A DNA stretch of 64,000 nt, taken from contig CM082597.2 in assembly GCA_040954595.2 (NCBI GenBank), positions 3,596,001 to 3,660,000 of the forward strand. Direction: 5' to 3'. This stretch comes from Balanoglossus misakiensis (taxonomy: Eukaryota; Hemichordata). The notes under the pieces were generated by a model that was given only the letters and a program-made list of their open reading frames with translations, was not told the DNA's origin and did no database searches. This document shows, piece by piece, positions 12,353-64,000 of the stretch. Position 1 is the first letter of the stretch, and the number at the start of each line of letters is the position of its first letter. The position numbers and the translations under genes are program-made.

Positions 12353-13196
12353 AAATCTTTCACTGACATGAGCCAGTCTTTTATCTTCCGGAGTGAGATT
12401 TCTCTTCCACTAACATTATAGGACAATGTTTCATTGTCCGTGCCAACTATGACACTATAATAACTAGTTCAGGTAACTCCCTTTCAGGAAGACAAACTAT
12501 AGCAATTAAATTTCTTGAGGAGATAGACAGTAAACTGATCTGCTCTATACTCTTTAATATTCCAATATATCTATTTTTCAAAGTTTACTATCTAGAAGAT
12601 TTTTAGACTATAGCTTCATGTTTCTTTTCCCGGGAGTTGAATTTTTTTTTTATTTTATTGTTGATGAATATTAGATTGAAGTCATTGATTGAAGTAAAAC
12701 GCGAAGTGAAAATCAAAATGTGATTACAGGTATACTATGGCTGTTGTTTCACTATCAGTTCATATGGCTGACAACTTGTACATGAACATTATTCGTCAGT
12801 CCCACCCTGTGATTGGTGGTTGCCATGACTCCAAACCACCGCCTAGCTCAGTGCCTTTCAACTGCAAAATTAGAGCAGAGAAACCCAGCAAAGGAATTTT
12901 GATGCAATAGCCAAACGCCAAGCACTGAATGCTATAGGGTAAATATTCACAAAATTTGGCCATTCATTTTATGGTATATGAGGAATCATCTGCCATGAAA
13001 TCAAAACTGACAAGAACTGAATAAAATTGTTACAATACTATGCAAATGAATGTATGGTAAATAACATTACCACAATCATAATTACAGTCATGGTGAGGTA
13101 ATTGCGTTTATAATTCTAGCCAGTCACAGGGTGAGATTGGGGATGAAAATCTACTACAGTAAGTCCCAAATGTGGGGTGTTGTCGATAAATACACC

Positions 13197-13202
13197 AATA
13201 AA
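13197..13202 (+). terminator. Candidate poly(A) signal of the NCAM-like gene
   Basis: AATAAA followed about 20 bases later by a GT-rich stretch (AAGTGTGTGGGTTGTC). It would give a 3' UTR of about 1.3 kb. Alternative AATAAA motifs exist (15057), so this is tentative. Confidence 0.35.
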
Positions 13203-13432
13203 TATATTAAAATTTTGTTAAGTGTGTGGGTTGTCAATTGTATATTGATGTTAACTGTGAAGATTTGCTGATATTGTGTTTTGATGTGTTCTACAAATGG
13301 GGAGAGTACCACATGTACACTACATTTATATGCAAATTAATTGTACATATTGACATAAGTGTTTGAAACCTTTGCTGTTTTTCTTGAGCACATTAAAATG
13401 ATTAAGTTTTAGTTACAGAAGATGAAAAGTTA

Positions 13433-13458
13433 AATAATAATAATAATAATAATAATAA
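13433..13458. repeat. (TAA)n microsatellite
   Basis: Uninterrupted AAT/TAA trinucleotide run. Confidence 0.9.
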
Positions 13459-15266
13459 GTAATTGTACTTTTTTCTAGTACACTTAGCCAAAGCTGTTTT
13501 AAATTTATTCAGATTTGACATTTTTATTGAGTTTCTCGGACTAAGACACAAGGGGTTCAAAGTGTCTCAGTCCCATTAATGTATCCAAGTGTACATCCAT
13601 GCAGAAAGCCAGCAGGCACTGACTGGTCCCACAAGATTACACTGCTACATATGCATATATACCAAGTGGGAGTTCTAAAACGGACTCATTAATAATACTG
13701 TTGGAATTTTTGTTTTTTTACTGTCAAATTAGGGCCCGTGATGTCTCCCTGAGGGTATACCAACTATTGGGTGTACATGTACTCTATCACTGATAATGGA
13801 CTGTGTTTTTCTTTCTACAAACAGTAAAGTAAAAACACTACCTTGATGACACAAGACTATAAGTGGCCCCTGAAGTATACTTTAATGAAACTAATGGAAG
13901 ATTTTGTTCGAAAAAAAATAGAAAGTTTGAAAATACAAAATGCATCAAACAAAAATAAAGCAAACAAATCATAAGAATGTGAAAAGTATTTTACAGGGCC
14001 AGAAATATTTATCAAAGAATGGGAAAAAAAATCACACAAGGATACAATAAAAATAAGTTACTATTTCTCCCCTCTACTGTCTATGCTATTTGAAACATGA
14101 CATGATAGATAATTGAACAGTTGTATCTGTATTTCAGTCTGTTTATTCGTTGTTAGTCATTTTTATTGAACAAACATTTTGTACCTGTTCAAACTTTATT
14201 TTCAGTTAGATGTAGACAACTTTGTACTGTCTGAGACAGTCTTTTTTTCTAGATTTAAGAATCAAGATTGAAAAGTTTTTGTGTGAGAGTTAGAGCTTCT
14301 TACTTTCACTGTGAGAAATCTTGACAAGAAAATCTTGTTCTCATTTTTGACAAGTATTTTCAAACTGCTTGGTTTTATTTCACAGAAGTTCTTGAAATTT
14401 GAAATAGTTGAACATTTAACATTTTTATGAATCGTGACTAAGATTTGCTGCAATGTGTGATGGCTTGTGTGACTGTATCATACAGATGGATTGTTCCATT
14501 CTATCTGAAATGAAGGGGTGGTTCACCCCCAAATGATGCCCTTCAGAGGGGGAATGGATTCTTCTGATCATTTGTGACCAGTATCCTCCACGTACAACTA
14601 TAAAATCCGAAGTTGAATATTTGCCGCAAAGCCATGAGTCATTTTTTCTCAAATAGAAAATGCAGGGGTCTTTGACTTGACCACAAGGTCTATTTTTCGG
14701 AGAGCAAGACCTCGGCGGGCAAAGATGCATTAGCAGTACACTAGTGCACTCATCCGGAAATGAATGTGAGACATCTGCCTGCCAGTACTGTACCAGAAAT
14801 CTGTCATACATCCGGCAGTGGTACCGATGTTACTGCTTGACTTTCAGACGGAAATGATTCGCTTTTGAAAAGAAGGAATCACAGCGCATTTTCTGTAGAG
14901 ATTAATGCACCGATAACGGGTGCACTACATCATAAAATTGTTAATAAGTACCTTTTTATAGCTGTATAGTGAGCCACCTTTATGGGTAATTGAATGATAT
15001 GAATGGGTTAATGAAGTCTTTTGGTGCAATGTAATTGTTGAATCCATATCTATGTTAATAAACTACTGGTTCCTTACTTTTATGAAACACGTGTACTGTT
15101 TGATAATGCACCCCCCACCCCCACCCTCGCACACAAAACTACCCCCTCCCCTAACGTACTTGTTCCCCCTTGTCTTAGCAGAGCCACAGACAAAGCACAG
15201 AAATCATGCCTCTATTCGTGTCTAATTTTCAAATACACACAAATGTACCCCTCCCTCATAGTCATA

Positions 15267-15411
15267 CAGTCAAACCTGTGTTAGTGACCACCTCTATATA
15301 GTGGCCACTATGTTACAGTCCCTGTGCAATTCACATGTGCATTAATTGATCTCTCTATAAAGGCCAGTTTATGAAAGTCCCTTGACTGGCCACTATACAC
15401 AGGTTTGACTG
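15267..15411. mobile_element. TIR element family B (Tc1/mariner-like MITE), copy 1
   Basis: Starts CAGTCAAACCTGTGT and ends with the inverse ACACAGGTTTGACTG, flanked by TA on both sides. It is 145 bp and has no coding capacity. CAGT ends with TA duplication are typical of Tc1/mariner-type non-autonomous elements. A second copy lies at 21116-21294. Confidence 0.88.
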
Positions 15412-15474
15412 TACTACACTTGTCCCTTAGGTGTCTAAATTCCATAACTTACAGAATAATTTTCTCAAACAGAA

Positions 15475-17646
15475 CTAGCTTTCCATCTTTTCTACACTGG
15501 AGGACGCTGACACAGAATCTCTTGCCTTTTGTTTATTTTTCTTTCGTTGATGCGTCTTTTGATGTCCCTGTTGCCGTGGTGATCTCTCAAATCCTCTTGC
15601 CACTCCACGACCAAATGATATTGTCTTTGGCACTCTGAAACACAATTATTAAGTCATCAAGTTATATTACTCAGTGAATCAAGTATAGCTGGCATCCACC
15701 CATGGGGAATAAATTACATGCCCTGTATTGTGCGATCTGTGGTGGTCCCTCAGATAATTGCTCTATATTAATATACAAAGCAAATGGTTTAATTACCTGT
15801 AGATTTTACTGCCTGGTGTGACTTGGACAGTTTCCATGGTTTCAACCAGGGCGTTTACATCTTTGTGGCCACCTGTGTCCATAGGTTCAGTGACAGTATC
15901 GGCAGTGTGGGAAGTCCTCTTTGACTCGCTGTGTGGAATATCAAAAAGAGAGACAAATTTATTTTGCATGAAGTGGCGGGTATCTCCTACAAATGGGCAC
16001 TGCATGCTAATTTTGTGATGGATAGAATAAAATTAAAGTAACCACAACTACCATAGACAAATATTCCACAAAAATGTTCAATAGTTATGTACAGCTTTTG
16101 TTGATATCATACCGATTATCTACTTCAATGTCCTTGCATTTTTTTAAATATATTCACAATTTCAGTTTTCACATACCTTTTTGATTTCTTTAGTGGTTTA
16201 TCAAATCTGAAATTGGGTGGATACTTGTGGTGCTTGACTAGGTGCTGTTTTCTCTTTGTTGCCGTGGGATACCTCTCTGTACAGGACTGGATCAAACATC
16301 GGTACTGTAAATGAAGACCAGATACATCAATTGATGTAATTAAACAAATTGCATACAAAATACAAATCATGATTTTATTTTTTCTATTTTGTAAGTACGT
16401 AAAGTATTTTATAAAGGGAGTTTTAACACACCAATGTTATGACACCAAGTGTAAATTAAAAATTTTAATTTCCAAGGCATATCCATTTTATTACTACTAA
16501 CAAATATGTTTAATATACATTTTGTTCTGTTTTCAAAAAAGTCATACCCCTAACCCTTATGCTAACCATCCCCACCAGAGAATGGTACAGTCCAAGTTGC
16601 AAAGTCATAACCCTAACTCTACTGCTATTGGTACAGTCCAAGTTGCAGTTCCCTGGCAGTTCACTATTCACAATCTCCCACTCACCATGTTCTGTTTCTG
16701 TGCAAGGATCTGGAACATGGCATCGTGCCACTCCAAGATGTGGATGTCCAGCAGATGGTCAGACGGAAAGAATCTCTTGCAGTGGCTGCACACGTGGCGA
16801 TGTTTGGAATTGTAGTGCACCTCGTAGGCCGATACGCTGGTGAAGAATTGCTTGCACCCTGGTTCATGGCATTTGAATTCTGCGACACTGAAAAAATAAA
16901 GAGATATGGTTACATCAGTGGCTGGCATTTATGATCATTTTATGCACATGGCCACTTTGCCATCATTGGGTGTGTGGTGTGATTGTATCTGCAATCATAT
17001 GGAAGTTTCTAAGCACCAATGAAATACATATCATGAAATAGCTGCAATTAAAGGTACATTGTACACATCTGTCATCTATGCAAACTTACAGACAAATGCC
17101 ACATAGAATGTTGAAATCTAGCCAACCAACCACAGAAAGTTGTCAGAATCTATCAGCAGTGTTTGGTCTTTCCTTTGTTTATGTATGAAACAGTGTGAAG
17201 AGGAATTTTCACACTGTGTGAATGAATCCCAGAGTTCAAGAACAATATGCCATTAACAGTTTCTTTCATTTTCTCTTGCAGGGAAACAGGTGTTTAGTTA
17301 CTACCTGTATACAAACTTATCAGGTTGACTTTTTGTTTTCTATTGTAAGGGGTGTCTTATGACCACCTGTGATTTTAAACAAGGCTTATCACATTGATCA
17401 TGAGTCCTGTGTCATTTCCTGCGTCTACAAGACGGTTTAAATTAATACTCACGTATTGAAAATGTCTTCTTCCTCGTCTTCATCCAGCGAAATCTGTTTC
17501 AGTAAAAGACAGCATGCCACATCGCCGTCTTCAAAGAAAGGATCGCCGGGAAGAAGTCGTCTTTTCACAGGTTTAAAACTCCATGTCGGTGCAGCTGGTT
17601 TCTGTGTAAGAACTGTTTGCACCGAATCTGTACTCTCTACCTCCAT
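15475..17646 (-). CDS. ZNF511: ZNF511-like C2H2 zinc-finger protein
   Basis: Complete gene, exons in transcript order: 17453-17646, 16686-16887, 16177-16304, 15797-15928, 15475-15634. All junctions are GT-AG with matching phases, giving 271 residues (human ZNF511 is similar in size). It starts MEVESTDSVQ and has an acidic stretch (LDEDEEEDIF). Three C2H2-type units follow: FKCHEPGCKQFF...H.., HVCSHCKRFFPSDHLLDIH...H, and YRCLIQSCTERY...HLVKHH. Then comes the hallmark YPPNFRFDKP segment and a basic tail containing VPKTISFGRGVARGF. The order of fingers and the FRFDKP and FGRG motifs match the ZNF511 family. The family is nuclear, but its molecular role is poorly known; DNA or RNA binding is inferred only from the fingers. 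It shares a 1.5-kb upstream region with the Cut8 gene on the other strand. Confidence 0.9.
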
Positions 17647-19186
17647 TCTGTTTTGCTAGCTGATGCAGATTTCTTCAATATAAAAAAACACACACACAAA
17701 ATCAAGTAAATAAACAGGTCTGATAATTTTGGCATAATTCCTTTGCTGTGAGTGTGATTCCATAACCCTTCTCTTCCCTTGGCTGTCGTTTTGTCCTGCA
17801 GGAACACGAACAGCTGAGAGCCTGGAAGAGTTGTAGATCCACAGTAAAATACTCTAGATAATGGCAAATGATGAATGAGGTTCTCTATAGCAAATTTTTT
17901 CATGTGTCATGACTATGCAGGAATGTCGATATCAAAATATAATCGTGCTGTTCTGACATTGGTATTTCATGGAATACCTGTTATATACATGTTAAAACTT
18001 CTAAGATTGTTTATGTGTGGTGTCTGATAGAAAAAGAATGTGTGTGTGTGGTGTCTGATAGAGAAAGAATTAATTTTCAATGTAGTGTAGAAACTTGTAT
18101 GTTTTATTATGTTTTCATTACAAAAATAAAAAGTCTAAAAAACAATGACACAAGACACAAACAGTAACAATTGTAACATAGAAAGATATCACCCAATTTT
18201 GATTGGGTAAAATATTAAAACAGGTAGATTGCTAATGGGCCTATCCACTAATAAACATATCACCAGGCATGTAAATTAAAAGCGATTAAGAGAGCGTTCC
18301 GATATTAAAATTCGCTTGTTTTCTAGGTGGTCACTCGGAGACAGGCTCTCGGACTAGCTGGTCGACATGGAATGACCACCCATAAAACAAGAGACTATAT
18401 TCACCCGTTGCAGGATGAAATGTACACGTACATGTACATGTACTCCGGCCTGGCCTTAGTTACACTGACACTTCAAGTCACAAAATCTGACGACCGACTG
18501 CAAATGGTCTAAGACAAAAATCAAATATTGGCTCGATTGGCCGGTCGATGCGGAATATCTGCTGATATCACGAAATAAACAAGGCAAAATCGCAGAAATA
18601 AACAAAATGTAGCTGGAAAACCGACTTCCGTGGTCACCAAGAAGCCATTTTAAATCCGTGACCTTTGGGGGAAGCCCTAGCCAATCACAGAGAGCCATTT
18701 CATTTGATACCGGAGCAGAAATATGAACAAAGAATTACTTTTATACGGCATTTATATTTATTTTTGGATCTGGTTGTTAGGGAATCACCCTCCGACACCT
18801 TCTGTCAAGTTAATGTGTCGTAATTATCGCCGAATACCTCACAATGTCCATTCCGTGAAACTGACCTGGGCAACTATGCAAACGAGGTCATATGATATTC
18901 CACCAATCAGAAGCAAGATATTGTCTTCTGGCGCCAAACTTAATTTATTCGGCGCTGAGAATTTGGCGTACTTTTCTGTTGTCAACCGGTTCAGTAACAG
19001 CTTGCACAAAAATATCCCCAGGTTCTGGGAAGAATTTATCGACCGATTAAGTAAGCTGGTTGTCAACTGTGTCAGGAACTGTTTAAGCTGACCACTGCTT
19101 AAAAATCTACAAGATCGCAACGCAAGAATCTCAATTTTTAAGTGATCACCTCCAGAGCCCAAGTTACACAGTTGAGCCCAGAGAAA
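17647..19186. promoter_or_regulatory. Shared upstream region of ZNF511 and Cut8 with CCAAT and E2F-like motifs
   Basis: Head-to-head interval of 1.54 kb. Near the Cut8 start: CCAATCAG at 18903-18910, GGCGCCAAA at 18930-18938 (the reverse complement TTTGGCGC is the E2F consensus), TTTGGCG at 18962-18968 and an octamer-like ATGCAAAC at 18874-18881. Another CCAATCAC lies near 18680. A GTGT-rich 35-bp duplication sits at 18014-18070. Motif function is inferred; no transcription start can be fixed from sequence. Confidence 0.5.
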
Positions 19187-22100
19187 ATGGACCGTCAGGT
19201 ACTGGGTGATATCAGTATTGGAAGACCAACTTCACAAGCCATGGCTCTTCGATGTAAGTATATTATGATCTTGCGTTTACTTATTTTGCACGCCAAACTT
19301 TGCCTGCCCTATGAGACTATCGTATTCTTGGTTGACACCCTAATGCATTTCATTGCAATGTACAACGACTTCATTTCACACTGTGATCATTGTGATCCTG
19401 ATTGTCTATTCCTCTTCTATTCTTAAGTACCAAAAATGCCAACTTCCTCAAATGTGATTCTAGTATCATTCACTGCCGCTGGTATTGTCCGCATCAGGTA
19501 TAATCATCGGCCAATTCGTGATACTTTATTTTGTGTAGATCTTTCAAAGTCACGCATTTCAACACTCATTACAGTGCAACAAACAATAGTGTAAATAGTG
19601 TAGGAAACCGCGGGAAAACCTAATTTTATGCAAATCGCCTATGTGTCAAGTACAACTTTTTAAGTGGCTTGGCTGACAAAAAGTCATGTTGGTTTTAAAA
19701 TACAAGCTGTTGGATTTCATGAAACATATTTTAAGATAGACTGGTTTTAGACTACATACTTATCATACACGTCATCGATGACTAATCCATTTTCAACTTC
19801 CTGTGAAACCCAGCCCAATACATACACCAATAATATCAAAGCGCTTTTTTACTTAGGTAATTTAGTACCATATTGGTCTTATTCTTATCTTGCATGTAAT
19901 ATAATATATGATGTGTAAACTTTTGATCAGACATATGTTTGACCCAGGAAACTTAGTTCCTCATAGTTGAGTGGTTTTTTTTGACAAAATTAATTAAAGG
20001 AAATGTCTTTTTTTCCCTTAGTGATGCATGAATCTTTCCTGACACCGTCTCCAGATCCCCGACCGGCTATGCGTCAGACAACTATACATGAATCAATCCA
20101 GGCCTATGGGAACATCAAGAGGCAGTTGAATTGGACAGAGGCACACTATCAACTCCACAAGAATAATATTTTGCACGAGGATTCCGATGAAGGTGTGCAT
20201 TCACTTTGATTTTGTTTTGTGTGTGTTGGGAATACAGGTCGTTTGGTCTATGTCATCTTTGTAACTTGTATGTAGTTTTAAACAACACGTATTTCAAACA
20301 CATGAGAATACGTCAAGTTATGAAAGTGGTTGTACAGATGCTTCTGTCACACTGCACTGAAATTTTGTCCAACACAGACACACAAACAGATAGGGAACCA
20401 ACATCAGTGCTCCATTCATGAAACCACACTCCCTTTCTCATGCAAAGTTCAGAGTCTTAAAATCAATAGCTGCTTGTGGATGTGTTTGCTGGGGCCATTG
20501 TTTGTATTCAACCATTGATTAACACTTGTTGACTGGTTATGGTTACAGAATATGGGGTGTTTATAGGGTTTGTCCTGTTTGCTGATTTTGAAGTTGTTGC
20601 AAGTCTTGAGTAATCTCTTCTGGGATGATCAATAATGTGCAGATTTGCTTAGTGTAAACTGTTAGATGATTGTCAGAAAAACTTGATATGGATTTGTAAG
20701 CAGAAAGTTATTATAACTATTGAAGCTGTAAATGTTACTAAACATCTTTGAATGTGATCATGTTTACTTTGTCCCTCAGATGATGATGAAGACGACGAAG
20801 ATGTCTTGGGATCGTTTGAGACCCCTCCGAAGACGCCAAAGCCAGGTCAGAGAAAAGGTCGCAACAGCAGCAGCACGGAGACGACAGGTGGCAAATCAGA
20901 GAAGGCCCAATCGGCGATCAAATCACAGAAAACAAAGCGACAGAGAGTGCAGAGGACGCCAAAAGCAGTCGCTCTGTCAACACAACTTAGTGGACTCACA
21001 CGACAACAGTTGCTGGATTTGGTAGTCGGCATCTCAGATGCTCATCCAGAACTAGAACAGGTGAGCTACAACTCAGTGGGCTTTTGCGCTTTAGGCCAGG
21101 ACCACCACAAGTATACAGTCAAACCTGTGTTAATGGCCACCCCTATATAGCAGCCACCTCTAGATAGTGACCACTTTGTTACAGTCCCTGTGCAATTCAC
21201 ATGTGCATTAATTGACCTGTATATAAAGTCTACCTGTCTATAAAGGCAAGTTTAGGAAAGTCCCTTGACTGGCCACTATGGACAGGTTCGACTGTATGTC
21301 TGGTGGTAGTGGTTGGTCTGCCCTCTAACAAACAATTTTAAAAAGCTTTGAGTCACTTTGAGGATTTCTAGAAATTTCTCTAGGTCAGTCCTTTACGGCC
21401 CTAAAAGTGTTTGACTAATTTTTTTTTTTCAATCTCGCAGGAGATACGGCAGTTAATGCCGTCACCAGATCTGACGGAAATGGAGAAACGTTTAGACTAT
21501 CTCAATCACAACATTTTCAAATCATTTCCATACACACGGTATGGATCATCCCGAGATGCGTTCTGCTTCAGAAGGGTCAAAGTGCATCTGGCAGCGTTCA
21601 AGAAAGACTGTATTGAACAGGGGAAGACGTTAATGAACTCAGAATCGTGGGAGGCAGTTATTGATTATGCGCTGATGGCGTGGAAGTATGTCGAAAAGAT
21701 GCCAAAGTGAGTATATCAGAATTATTCATCGGAAAATTGAATAATTTCACCTGGTGAAACTCAAGTGATTTGGTTTAATATGGCTGAATCCTGCAACTAA
21801 TGTTGAAAGATCTCTCATCGCAAATCTACCTGATTTCGTATTTTCAGCTGGGACAATCCTCCTCATAATGCACAGAAGAGTCAATGTTTCAAGGCGTTAG
21901 CATCACAGTGTAAGCAAGCTCTGAAGAAGAGTTGTTTGGAAAAGGAAAAATACCATCAAATAAAAGAAAGGTACGTACCGAGTCTGACATGCTTGCATCC
22001 AATTGAAGTTGTGTGCTGAACTATTCTCACAGGCCATGGGGGAACAGTTGAACTTGAAATCACAGCTTTTTTCTAAGTTTGAAATATTTCAATAGAAATT

Positions 22101-22329
22101 GCATTGCATTCTGTTCTTTCCTTGGAATATATAAATGTTAAATATCGCTTAGCAGCTACACTGTTTGTTATTTAGAGCAAACTTAATAATATCATTACTT
22201 TTCTATTTGAGTTTACTATTTTCTATTCAATTCTGTTCTGAACACAGACTTGAAAAGGCCGTTGAAGACGACAGTGTGATGGAATCTTGTGTTGAGGAGG
22301 TGAACAAGATACTGGATAAACTTCCGTAG
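19187..22329 (+). CDS. Cut8: Cut8/Sts1-family nuclear proteasome tethering factor
   Basis: Complete gene. Exons 19187-19253, 20022-20192, 20780-21060, 21441-21706, 21848-21970, 22248-22329; phases agree; 329 residues. Fungal Cut8/Sts1 holds 26S proteasomes in the nucleus and is needed for timely mitotic protein destruction. The conserved part here (residues about 135-295) begins LSGLTRQQLLDLVVGISDAH and includes the helical-bundle segments LDYLNHNIFKSFPYTRYG, FRRVKVHLAAFK and a PNWDNPPHN motif, as in the yeast family. The first third is disordered: an N-terminal RQVLGDIS (destruction-box type RxxL), TP sites (FLTPSPDP, ETPPKTPKPG, QRTPKAV), an acidic DDDEDDEDV run and a basic KTKRQRVQR segment that could be a nuclear signal. 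The start is the only Met immediately before the RxxL motif. Intron 3 holds TIR element B. Confidence 0.88.
19254..20021. other. First intron of Cut8
   Basis: 768-base intron. Nothing recognised in it beyond AT-rich sequence. Confidence 0.7.
20193..20779. other. Second intron of Cut8
   Basis: 587-base intron; no repeat or conserved motif recognised. Confidence 0.7.
21116..21294. mobile_element. TIR element family B (Tc1/mariner-like MITE), copy 2
   Basis: Same ends as 15267-15411 (CAGTCAAACCTGTGT and ACAGGTTCGACTG), flanked by TA, inside Cut8 intron 3. The 179-bp length reflects an internal insertion relative to copy 1. Confidence 0.88.
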
Positions 22330-23239
22330 TTTCTGCTGACGATTCCAATTGTCCAAGAGAATGGGGATATTTTCTACAGCATCCTTCGACCCCAATCCAT
22401 CCTCTGGATGAAAGTTTAACTTCTTGGAGAAGTTGAACAACGGGTCGGGTTGAAGTTTGGTGACCAGTACTACAGGGTTAAACGTGAAAGCAGACATTTT
22501 TAGTGTTTTAATATTTCTGATGTTTGACATGCTTTCAGTCAAGTAAAATACTTTAAGTGTTTTGTTGTACTTAACTGAATTTTACTTTTGACAGTATCTG
22601 TAAGATAAGTTATTGAAAATAACTTTGTTTTTACTTCATAAATGCTTGTCATTTTACCTAAATGTTATTGTGCCAAAGTTTTTGCAACCTTTGAAATGTT
22701 AATCATTTATGCTAAAAAGCAAATGCTGCCATGTTATAGGTGGAAAACATGATTCACTATGTGCTAGTTATGATATTATGCTGCACAAAAGATTATATTT
22801 GAGTCTTGGAGACCAATATCACAGTCAAGGCTTCGTGTCAGTGTTGAGTCCTACAGGCTTAGAATCCTAGAGAATAGGGCATGCTTCGAAACCTCTGAAT
22901 TGTCAGTTTATCTTGACACCAAGTTATCTTTTGGACACTCACCTTCTGTATTTTAATGATTGTCAATGTTTTTCTCCAGCAGTTCAGGATAAAATACTTT
23001 TGCATTCCAGCATTGAAATATGTGGTAAATCTGAAATAATTGAATTTTATATTTCTTTAAACAAATCTCAAGGATTTTTATACCTTACCTGTGAATACAT
23101 GGATTTTTTTCCAATTAATGTACAATGGAAATTTATATTATGAATGAATTTTTACAATGTCAATCAGCTAATGTAAGTTGAGAACTAATTTTTTTCATTG
23201 AAAATGGTGCTACTTTTTTTACAGATTAATTTTGAGAAT

Positions 23240-23245
23240 AATAAA
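23240..23245 (+). terminator. Candidate poly(A) signal of Cut8
   Basis: The only AATAAA noticed on the + strand between the Cut8 stop (22329) and the dynein 3' end. It implies a 3' UTR of about 0.9 kb. Confidence 0.5.
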
Positions 23246-23505
23246 GACTTACCGTTATTTTTTCCAATAATAACTGAGTGCAGTTGTACTTCCGTGTAAG
23301 TGTGGAATGACTGGTGATATTTTCTCCGAAATATTCTAAGCGATCGCGCCAAGAGATAAAGGTTTGCAGTACATTCTTGACATTGTAACAGCCCCTTGTA
23401 ACAGCGCTACTAGTAGCAAAAGTTAAGAATTGCTTATTCTATTCATTAGGGCCCTTACACTGAGAATATTTAAATCCTAAAGCTACGCAAATACACTCAT
23501 AGTAT

Positions 23506-23511
23506 TTTATT
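23506..23511 (-). terminator. Candidate poly(A) signal of the dynein gene
   Basis: AATAAA on the minus strand (TTTATT as shown), about 300 bases after the dynein stop codon. It faces the Cut8 signal across about 260 bases. Confidence 0.55.
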
Positions 23512-23807
23512 CAACTTCATAACAATTGATGTCAATGCTGTTAAAATTCCATCCAAACAAGTTAATCGAATCAAACCATGCAAATACAAACAACAATAAA
23601 CAGGTAAAAATTGATTGGATTATTAGGTGGAAAAGTCCAATTAAATAATTTTCAAATTAATTTTTCAGGTGTCTTCAGAACCAAAGTTTGTTGAAATAGG
23701 TTTAATATAATTTAGTCTCGGGGTTTCACAAATGCTGCCTGTTTAAAACGGGTGTTATTCTTACTGTCAGTTTGATTCGCAGGCAGACCGACTGAACTTG
23801 CATTATG

Positions 23808-63814
<40,007 letters not shown>

Positions 63815-63871
63815 CTGTAAAAAAAATTATCAAACACCTCAAATTCAGCAAGCATGTCCTCTTGAAAACGC

Positions 63872-64000
63872 CTTAAAGGGACAAAGTCACTCTCTCTCTC
63901 GCTGCCCTTTTTCCATTAATTATGTTTGATACAAGACACCATTCATATGTGGATATATAGTGAATCAACGTTTGACCACACACAACTGCCATCCTGTTTG
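63872..64000 (+). repeat. Repeat family A copy cut by the window edge
   Basis: Starts TTAAAGGGACAAAGTC and continues through GAATCAACGTTTGACCACAC to the end of the window. Confidence 0.85.

Larger units (their letters stand above)
11934..15474. other. 3' UTR and intergenic region between NCAM-like gene and ZNF511
   Basis: Two genes converge here. No further exons were recognised. It holds repeat C (12290-12352), a (TAA)n tract (13433-13458), a complex stretch about 14500-14930 without internal repeats, and a TIR element at 15267-15411. AATAAA motifs at 13197-13202 and 15057-15062 are candidate poly(A) signals for the + strand gene. Confidence 0.6.
22330..23807. other. 3' UTRs of convergent Cut8 and dynein genes
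   Basis: No coding sequence recognised. The first part is AT-rich and most likely the Cut8 3' UTR. The stretch 23506-23807 is the likely dynein 3' UTR on the other strand. Confidence 0.6.

Noticed and set aside
14425-14811. 128-codon minus-strand open frame
   Set aside because: No family recognised and it overlaps probable 3' flank. Kept only as a possible conserved non-coding block.
18723-19091. 122-codon open frame in the Cut8 upstream region
   Set aside because: Covers the putative promoter motifs, has no similarity to known proteins and ends before the Cut8 start codon.

Overview
The window is nuclear DNA from an invertebrate animal. The genes are split into many short exons with GT-AG (rarely GC-AG) introns, the introns are AT-rich and full of short inverted-repeat elements and tetranucleotide arrays, and the largest gene encodes an axonemal dynein, so the animal has motile cilia. 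A non-vertebrate deuterostome (hemichordate, echinoderm or amphioxus type) or a lophotrochozoan fits. The sequence alone does not settle the phylum.

Layout: (1) about 2016-11933, + strand: a cell-adhesion gene encoding five Ig domains, two fibronectin-III domains and a GPI-type C-terminus, the NCAM/Fasciclin-II architecture. Its signal-peptide exon was not found here. (2) 15475-17646, - strand: a complete five-exon ZNF511-type zinc-finger gene. (3) 19187-22329, + strand: a complete six-exon gene for a Cut8/Sts1-family nuclear proteasome tether, arranged head to head with ZNF511. (4) 23808-63814, - strand: 81 exons of an outer-arm axonemal dynein heavy chain of the DNAH5/DNAH8 group (closer to DNAH8 by recollection). 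It runs from inside the N-terminal tail to the stop codon. The 81 exons join in one frame with matching splice phases and give 4,288 residues. The first few hundred residues lie beyond the right edge. Genes 3 and 4 converge, with candidate poly(A) signals about 260 bases apart.

The genes are not a pathway. They are neighbours: neuronal or epithelial adhesion, a zinc-finger protein, nuclear proteasome positioning and ciliary motility. The observations most worth a second look are: the Cut8 homologue starting with a cyclin-like destruction box behind E2F-like promoter motifs; a 110-bp tandem array in a dynein intron that copies the real splice acceptor and exon start six times; a TCAC microsatellite that forms a dynein 5' splice site next to a duplicated exon tail; two GC-AG introns in the dynein gene; and several families of intronic inverted-repeat elements, including one that ends in a perfect 17-bp hairpin. 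I found no wholly new gene system, no RNA genes and no CRISPR arrays.
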